A DNA stretch of 64,000 bases from Muribaculaceae bacterium (GTDB lineage Bacteria > Bacteroidota > Bacteroidia > Bacteroidales > Muribaculaceae). The notes beneath the pieces are model-generated. The model did no database searches and was not told the origin of the DNA. It saw only the letters and a list, made by a program, of their open reading frames with translations. Below are positions 60,711 through 64,000 of the stretch, one piece after another. Each line of letters begins with the position of its first letter. Position 1 is the first letter of the stretch. The position numbers were made by a program, and so were the translations under genes. The DNA lies in NCBI GenBank assembly GCA_017405965.1, contig JAFQZK010000018.1, forward strand, positions 16,891 through 80,890. The letters run 5' to 3'.

Positions 60711-61400
60711 CTAGATAAATGACATGATGAGGAACCATATCGGCGGCACGAGCAAGGCCGGGAGCATGTTGAGCACATGGCAGTCCTTGACGCGCAACAG
60801 CGACAAGCCCGAGCCAGTGATGAGCAGGCCGCCCACGATGAGCAGTTCGGCCATCAAGGCCTCGCTCACGGCAGTGCTCGACAGCATCGCCACGCCGTAG
60901 AACATCCCCTGCCACAGGAACAGCACGGGCGCTGCCAGGAGCATACCGACACCGTAGGTCGAGCCGAAGATGGTCGCTGTCACCAGGTCGAGCGTCGCGT
61001 TGGTGAACAAGAAGGTGTGGTCACCCTGCAATGCGCTGACCACGGGCCCCAGCATCGACAGCGGGCCGATGCAATAGACCAGTGTAGCCGTTGCCAGTCC
61101 GTCGGCAAGCCGACTTTGGGAGCCGCCCTTGCTGCGGCGCTCCACCAGACGATGGAAACGCCCGTCGATGTCAAGTGCCACGCCCACGACACTGCCGATG
61201 GCCATCGCGGCGATGAACAGCACAGGATACTGACTCTTGGGCAGGTTGGTCACCACGGCATTCAGCCCGATGGCAAAACATGCCAGGCCCAACGCGTCGT
61301 AGAGCACATTCTTGTATTTCTCCTTGATGCCCTTGTGCAACGCCACCCCGATGAGGGTGCCCACTACAATGGTACAGGTATTGACAATAGTCCCGATCAT
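60711..61400 (-). CDS. DUF554 membrane protein
   Basis: A 229-residue protein with about six hydrophobic helices. MIGTIVNTCTIVVGTLIG and the later YCIGPLSMLG, DLVTATIFGSTYG blocks define the DUF554 (YqgA) family, probably a small-solute transporter. ATG 61400 is preferred; the longer frame to 61466 crosses the promoter. It is 21 bp upstream of pldA on the same strand. Confidence 0.87.
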   Translation of the reverse strand: MIGTIVNTCTIVVGTLIGVALHKGIKEKYKNVLYDALGLACFAIGLNAVVTNLPKSQYPVLFIAAMAIGSVVGVALDIDGRFHRLVERRSKGGSQSRLADGLATATLVYCIGPLSMLGPVVSALQGDHTFLFTNATLDLVTATIFGSTYGVGMLLAAPVLFLWQGMFYGVAMLSSTAVSEALMAELLIVGGLLITGSGLSLLRVKDCHVLNMLPALLVPPIWFLIMSFI

Positions 61401-61423
61401 AACTGCTTTCTCGTTTTGAGCCA

Positions 61424-61431
61424 CAAAATTA
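61424..61431 (-). promoter_or_regulatory. -7 box for DUF554-pldA
   Basis: Minus-strand TAATTTTG followed by TGGCTC, 23 bp before ATG 61400. Confidence 0.6.
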
Positions 61432-61473
61432 ATAAAAAATAAGCATCTGACGCTTGCTGTAAACATTTATCGT

Positions 61474-61481
61474 TATATTTG
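61474..61481 (+). promoter_or_regulatory. -7 box for GH89 gene
   Basis: TATATTTG with TTG at 61454-61456 upstream; 42 bp before the start. It is divergent from the DUF554 promoter, 42 bp apart. Confidence 0.6.
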
Positions 61482-61523
61482 CATTCTCAACCTAATGACA
61501 ATTGCAACCAATACTGACGGATT

Positions 61524-63716
61524 ATGGCAAGGAGATTCATGATATGGACTGCTGTGCTGCTGATGGCCTTGGCAGCAAGCGGCATGACGAACAATGACGT
61601 GGAACAAGTCCAGGCGCTGGCAGCACGACTCGCCGCACCGCTGGCCACTAAAGTGGAGTTCCAGAAGATTGAGACCGACGGCGGCAAGGATGTGTTCACC
61701 CTCGAGAGCCGCGGCAGCAAGGTCATCATCGGCGGCAATAACGCCAATTCGATGGCTGTGGGCTTGAACCGTTACCTGAACCGTTACTGCAAGGTGACGG
61801 TATCGTGGTATGCCGACGTACCCGTGAAACTGCCCAAGACCTTACCTGACGTCCCCTCGCCCGAACGTGTGACGGCACGCGTACCGCAACGCTTCTTCCT
61901 CAACTACTGCACCTGGGGCTACACCATGCCATTCTGGCAATGGAAGGACTGGGAACGATTCATCGACTGGATGGCGCTGAACGGCGTGAACCTGCCGCTG
62001 GCCATCACTGGACAAGAGGCGGTGTGGTACAACGTGTGGACCAGTCTGGGCATGAGCGACAAGCAGGTGCGTGACTATTTCACCGGGCCAGCCTACCTGC
62101 CCTGGCACCGCATGGCCAATATCGACGGCTGGTGCGGCCCCTTGCCCAAAGAATGGCTTGAAGGCCAGACCGACTTGCAGCGCCGCATCGTGGAGCGCGA
62201 GCGTGCCTTGAACATGCGGCCCGTGTTGCCGGCTTTTGCAGGACACGTCCCTGGTGCCTTGCGCGAACTATTCCCCGGCGCCGACATTCAGGCACTGGGT
62301 TCATGGGCCGGTTTCGACGAGCAGTACCGCACCTATTTCCTCAACAGCGAGGATCCGCTCTACACCCGCATCCAGCGCATGTTCCTCGAGGAGCAGACAC
62401 GGCTGTTCGGCACCGACCACATCTACGGCATCGACCCCTTCAACGAGGTGGATCCACCCAGTTTCGAGCCCGACTACCTCAACAAGGTCACCAAGCACAT
62501 CTACGAGAGCCTCACCGCTGTCGACCCCGAGGCCGAATGGCTGCAGATGGCCTGGTTCCTCTACTACCAGCGCAAGGATTACACCAATGAGCGTACCCGT
62601 GCCATGCTCACGGGCGTGCCTCAAGGCAAAATGACGATGCTTGACTACTACTGCGAGTACAAGGAGATGTGGCGCGAGCACGAGGGATTCTACAATCTGC
62701 CGTTCATCTGGTGCTACCTGGGTAACTTCGGCGGTAACACCAATGTGCAGGGCCGGGTCAAGGAGGCCGGCGAGCGCATCGAGCGGGCCTTGACCGAGTG
62801 TGGCGACAACCTTGTGGGCATCGGCTCCACGCTCGAGGGCCTTGACGTGCAGCAGTTCCCCTACGAGTACATCCTGGAAAAGGCCTGGAGCTTCGCCAAG
62901 ACCGACGAACAAGTGGTCAACGAGCTGGCCGACCGTCATGCCGGCTGTGAGAGTGCGCCCGTTCGTGAGGCGTGGAGGCTACTCTATGACAAAGTGCTGG
63001 ACATCAAGCCCGACCTCCGTGCCACTCCCCTGCCCTGCTCCTATCCTGCCATGGGCAAGGAGAACCGTGCGGTCAAGTATAACCCTCGTGACTTGCTCGC
63101 CGTGTGGGATGCGCTCATGGAGCAAGATCGTGTCACCACCGATGCCATGGCCATCGACCTGATCTGGGTAGGACGCCAGTTGCTCGGAGACTTGTTCCTC
63201 ACCGAGAAACAGGCGTTTGACCAAGCCTACCAACAGAAGGACAAAAACGCGTTCTTCGCCCAAAGCAACATGTTGTTCGAGATTCTGTCCGACCTGGAAA
63301 ACCTGAACAGCCATCATCCTCATTGCACACTGGGATTGTGGTTGCAGCAGGCTCGCGACCTAGGCTCGGAACCCGAGGTCAAAGACTACTATGAGATGAA
63401 TGCCAGACGACTCATCACCACCTGGGGCGGCAGGCTTAACGACTATGCCTGCCGCAACTGGAGCGGACTGATGTGGGATTACTACACCAAACGTTGGGAG
63501 AGCTACATCCGCGAGGTTACTGTGGCAGTCATCTCGGACAAGGAATTTGATGAAGCCTCATGTCGCGCCAACATGGACAAATTCCAAGAGAAATGGGTCA
63601 CCTCAACCGAAGAGATTTCCTACGAGACCGACGATAAAGACCTCTTGACCCACTGCCGCGAGTTGCGCGAGAAATACCGCCAGCAACTCGACGATTGGGC
63701 CCGCACAGCCGAATAA
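61524..63716 (+). CDS. Alpha-N-acetylglucosaminidase (GH89, NAGLU-like)
   Basis: A 730-residue secreted enzyme (signal peptide to about ALAASG). Domains in order: a small N-terminal domain, the (beta/alpha)8 barrel (NYCTWGYTMPFWQWKDWERF, WMALNGVNLPLA), and an all-alpha C-terminal domain. Glu308 in DPFNEVDPP is the likely acid/base and Glu in GSTLEGLDV the nucleophile. GH89 enzymes release terminal alpha-linked GlcNAc, found in heparan sulphate and on class III mucin. The protein fits a gut host-glycan forager. No SusC/D pair accompanies it here. Confidence 0.92.
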   Translation: MARRFMIWTAVLLMALAASGMTNNDVEQVQALAARLAAPLATKVEFQKIETDGGKDVFTLESRGSKVIIGGNNANSMAVGLNRYLNRYCKVTVSWYADVPVKLPKTLPDVPSPERVTARVPQRFFLNYCTWGYTMPFWQWKDWERFIDWMALNGVNLPLAITGQEAVWYNVWTSLGMSDKQVRDYFTGPAYLPWHRMANIDGWCGPLPKEWLEGQTDLQRRIVERERALNMRPVLPAFAGHVPGALRELFPGADIQALGSWAGFDEQYRTYFLNSEDPLYTRIQRMFLEEQTRLFGTDHIYGIDPFNEVDPPSFEPDYLNKVTKHIYESLTAVDPEAEWLQMAWFLYYQRKDYTNERTRAMLTGVPQGKMTMLDYYCEYKEMWREHEGFYNLPFIWCYLGNFGGNTNVQGRVKEAGERIERALTECGDNLVGIGSTLEGLDVQQFPYEYILEKAWSFAKTDEQVVNELADRHAGCESAPVREAWRLLYDKVLDIKPDLRATPLPCSYPAMGKENRAVKYNPRDLLAVWDALMEQDRVTTDAMAIDLIWVGRQLLGDLFLTEKQAFDQAYQQKDKNAFFAQSNMLFEILSDLENLNSHHPHCTLGLWLQQARDLGSEPEVKDYYEMNARRLITTWGGRLNDYACRNWSGLMWDYYTKRWESYIREVTVAVISDKEFDEASCRANMDKFQEKWVTSTEEISYETDDKDLLTHCRELREKYRQQLDDWARTAE

Positions 63717-63743
63717 CACTCAACTGCGAATTACGAAAAACTT

Positions 63744-63788
63744 AAACTACGAATTACACGAATCATACTAATTGGCATCCGCGTACAT
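63744..63788 (+). repeat. Dispersed intergenic repeat, copy 2
   Basis: AAACTACGAATTACACGAAT through GCATCCGCGTACAT, matching 55616-55661. It is followed by AACAAC-rich units (63793-63830) like those around 18590-18613. Confidence 0.65.
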
Positions 63789-63867
63789 TAAATCAAACAA
63801 CTTGAACAACTGTTAACAACCTGAACAACTTTTTTATTATAACTATGTTGTTTTAGTTGTTTGTATC

Positions 63868-63909
63868 GTCCTGAAATAGTTTGACAAAAATGTCAGATAA
63901 AATCAGGAC
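63868..63909 (+). repeat. Nested inverted repeats over a start codon
   Basis: Outer arms GTCCTGA (63868-63874) and TCAGGAC (63903-63909) enclose inner arms TGACA (63882-63886) and TGTCA (63891-63895) with an AAAA loop. The ATG at 63890 begins at the last loop base. Confidence 0.8.
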
Positions 63910-64000
63910 TAAAATGAGAACAGTAAAACGAAGAACGGATTATGAGATTTTGGAGATACTCAAGGAGTATTGTGAGACCGAAATCAGTGGAAAAGAGCTG
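63890..64000 (+). CDS. Start of a small basic protein, possibly an IS transposase subunit (partial)
   Basis: Only 37 codons are inside the window and no stop is reached. The N-terminus is basic (KIRTKMRTVKRRTDYE) followed by EILEILKEYCETEISGKEL, which looks like the first helices of a helix-turn-helix protein such as IS3-family OrfA. A possible left terminus could begin near 63862 (TGTATCGTCCTGAAATAG). A second in-frame ATG at 63914 is outside the hairpin and may be the true start. The transposase reading is an inference. Confidence 0.4.
   Translation, partial: MSDKIRTKMRTVKRRTDYEILEILKEYCETEISGKEL

Overview
The window looks like a chromosomal segment of a gut-type member of the order Bacteroidales, most likely Muribaculaceae or Prevotellaceae. 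Support comes from Bacteroidetes-type promoters (TTG about 20 bp upstream of TAnnTTTG) before many genes, a PorZ-like type IX secretion protein, GH97, GH89 and DUF1343 (NamZ) enzymes, DUF4251 and DUF4143 families, and lipoproteins with short lipoboxes. Coding DNA is mostly moderately GC-rich. Several AT-richer patches (about 1-2430, 5147-6400, 39320-40700, 53040-54600) hold genes that look recently acquired. I see no rRNA, tRNA or CRISPR array.

Layout, left to right. 1-6.4 kb: truncated GIY-YIG nuclease, a DUF4143 AAA ATPase, a GH97 glycosidase, an HD-domain protein behind a large inverted repeat, and a peptidyl-arginine/agmatine deiminase-family protein. 6.4-12.8 kb: mnmE with a secreted nuclease, a PIG-L deacetylase, and a large FAD/Fe-S oxidoreductase. 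12.8-18.3 kb: three tandem CotH-kinase-like secreted proteins with C-terminal dockerin-type repeats, then a 400-bp intergenic region built around a perfect 28-bp palindrome. 18.7-28.0 kb: leftward cluster of xerD, three overlapping beta-lactamase-fold hydrolases, a WYL regulator, a sodium:solute symporter and a NamZ-like exo-muramidase. This reads as a peptidoglycan-fragment salvage locus. 28.3-36.2 kb: membrane proteins, frr, a family 2 glycosyltransferase, an M16 peptidase coupled to an S24-type repressor, and divergently a fourth CotH protein (lipoprotein) with a hotdog thioesterase.

36.3-42.6 kb: small metabolic genes on the plus strand (thioredoxin-like, nitroreductase, TfoX-N, carbonic anhydrase, DMT exporter, a second DUF4143 ATPase, a DNPH1-like deoxynucleotide hydrolase, a VOC protein, an AlkZ-like protein and a small secreted repeat protein). 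42.7-47.3 kb: sbcD-sbcC. 47.4-53 kb: DUF4251 lipoprotein, PorZ-like protein, aminotransferase and lipid A acyltransferase. 53.2-55.6 kb: third DUF4143 ATPase and a BASS-type transporter. 55.7-61.4 kb: hotdog thioesterase, the lpxB-folA-thyA-DUF2752-GYF/CD225 run, outer-membrane phospholipase A and DUF554. 61.5-64 kb: GH89 alpha-N-acetylglucosaminidase and the start of what may be an insertion sequence whose first start codon lies in a nested hairpin.

The most unusual pattern is that all three DUF4143 ATPase genes are preceded by three or four degenerate direct repeats with a 32-34 bp period. The repeat sequences differ between loci but the geometry is the same. Other points worth following are the NamZ-linked hydrolase triplication, the CotH-dockerin amplification, a short repeat found both inside a coding region and in a gene gap, and several long inverted repeats. 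All functional calls come from motif and family recognition by eye; no database search was run.
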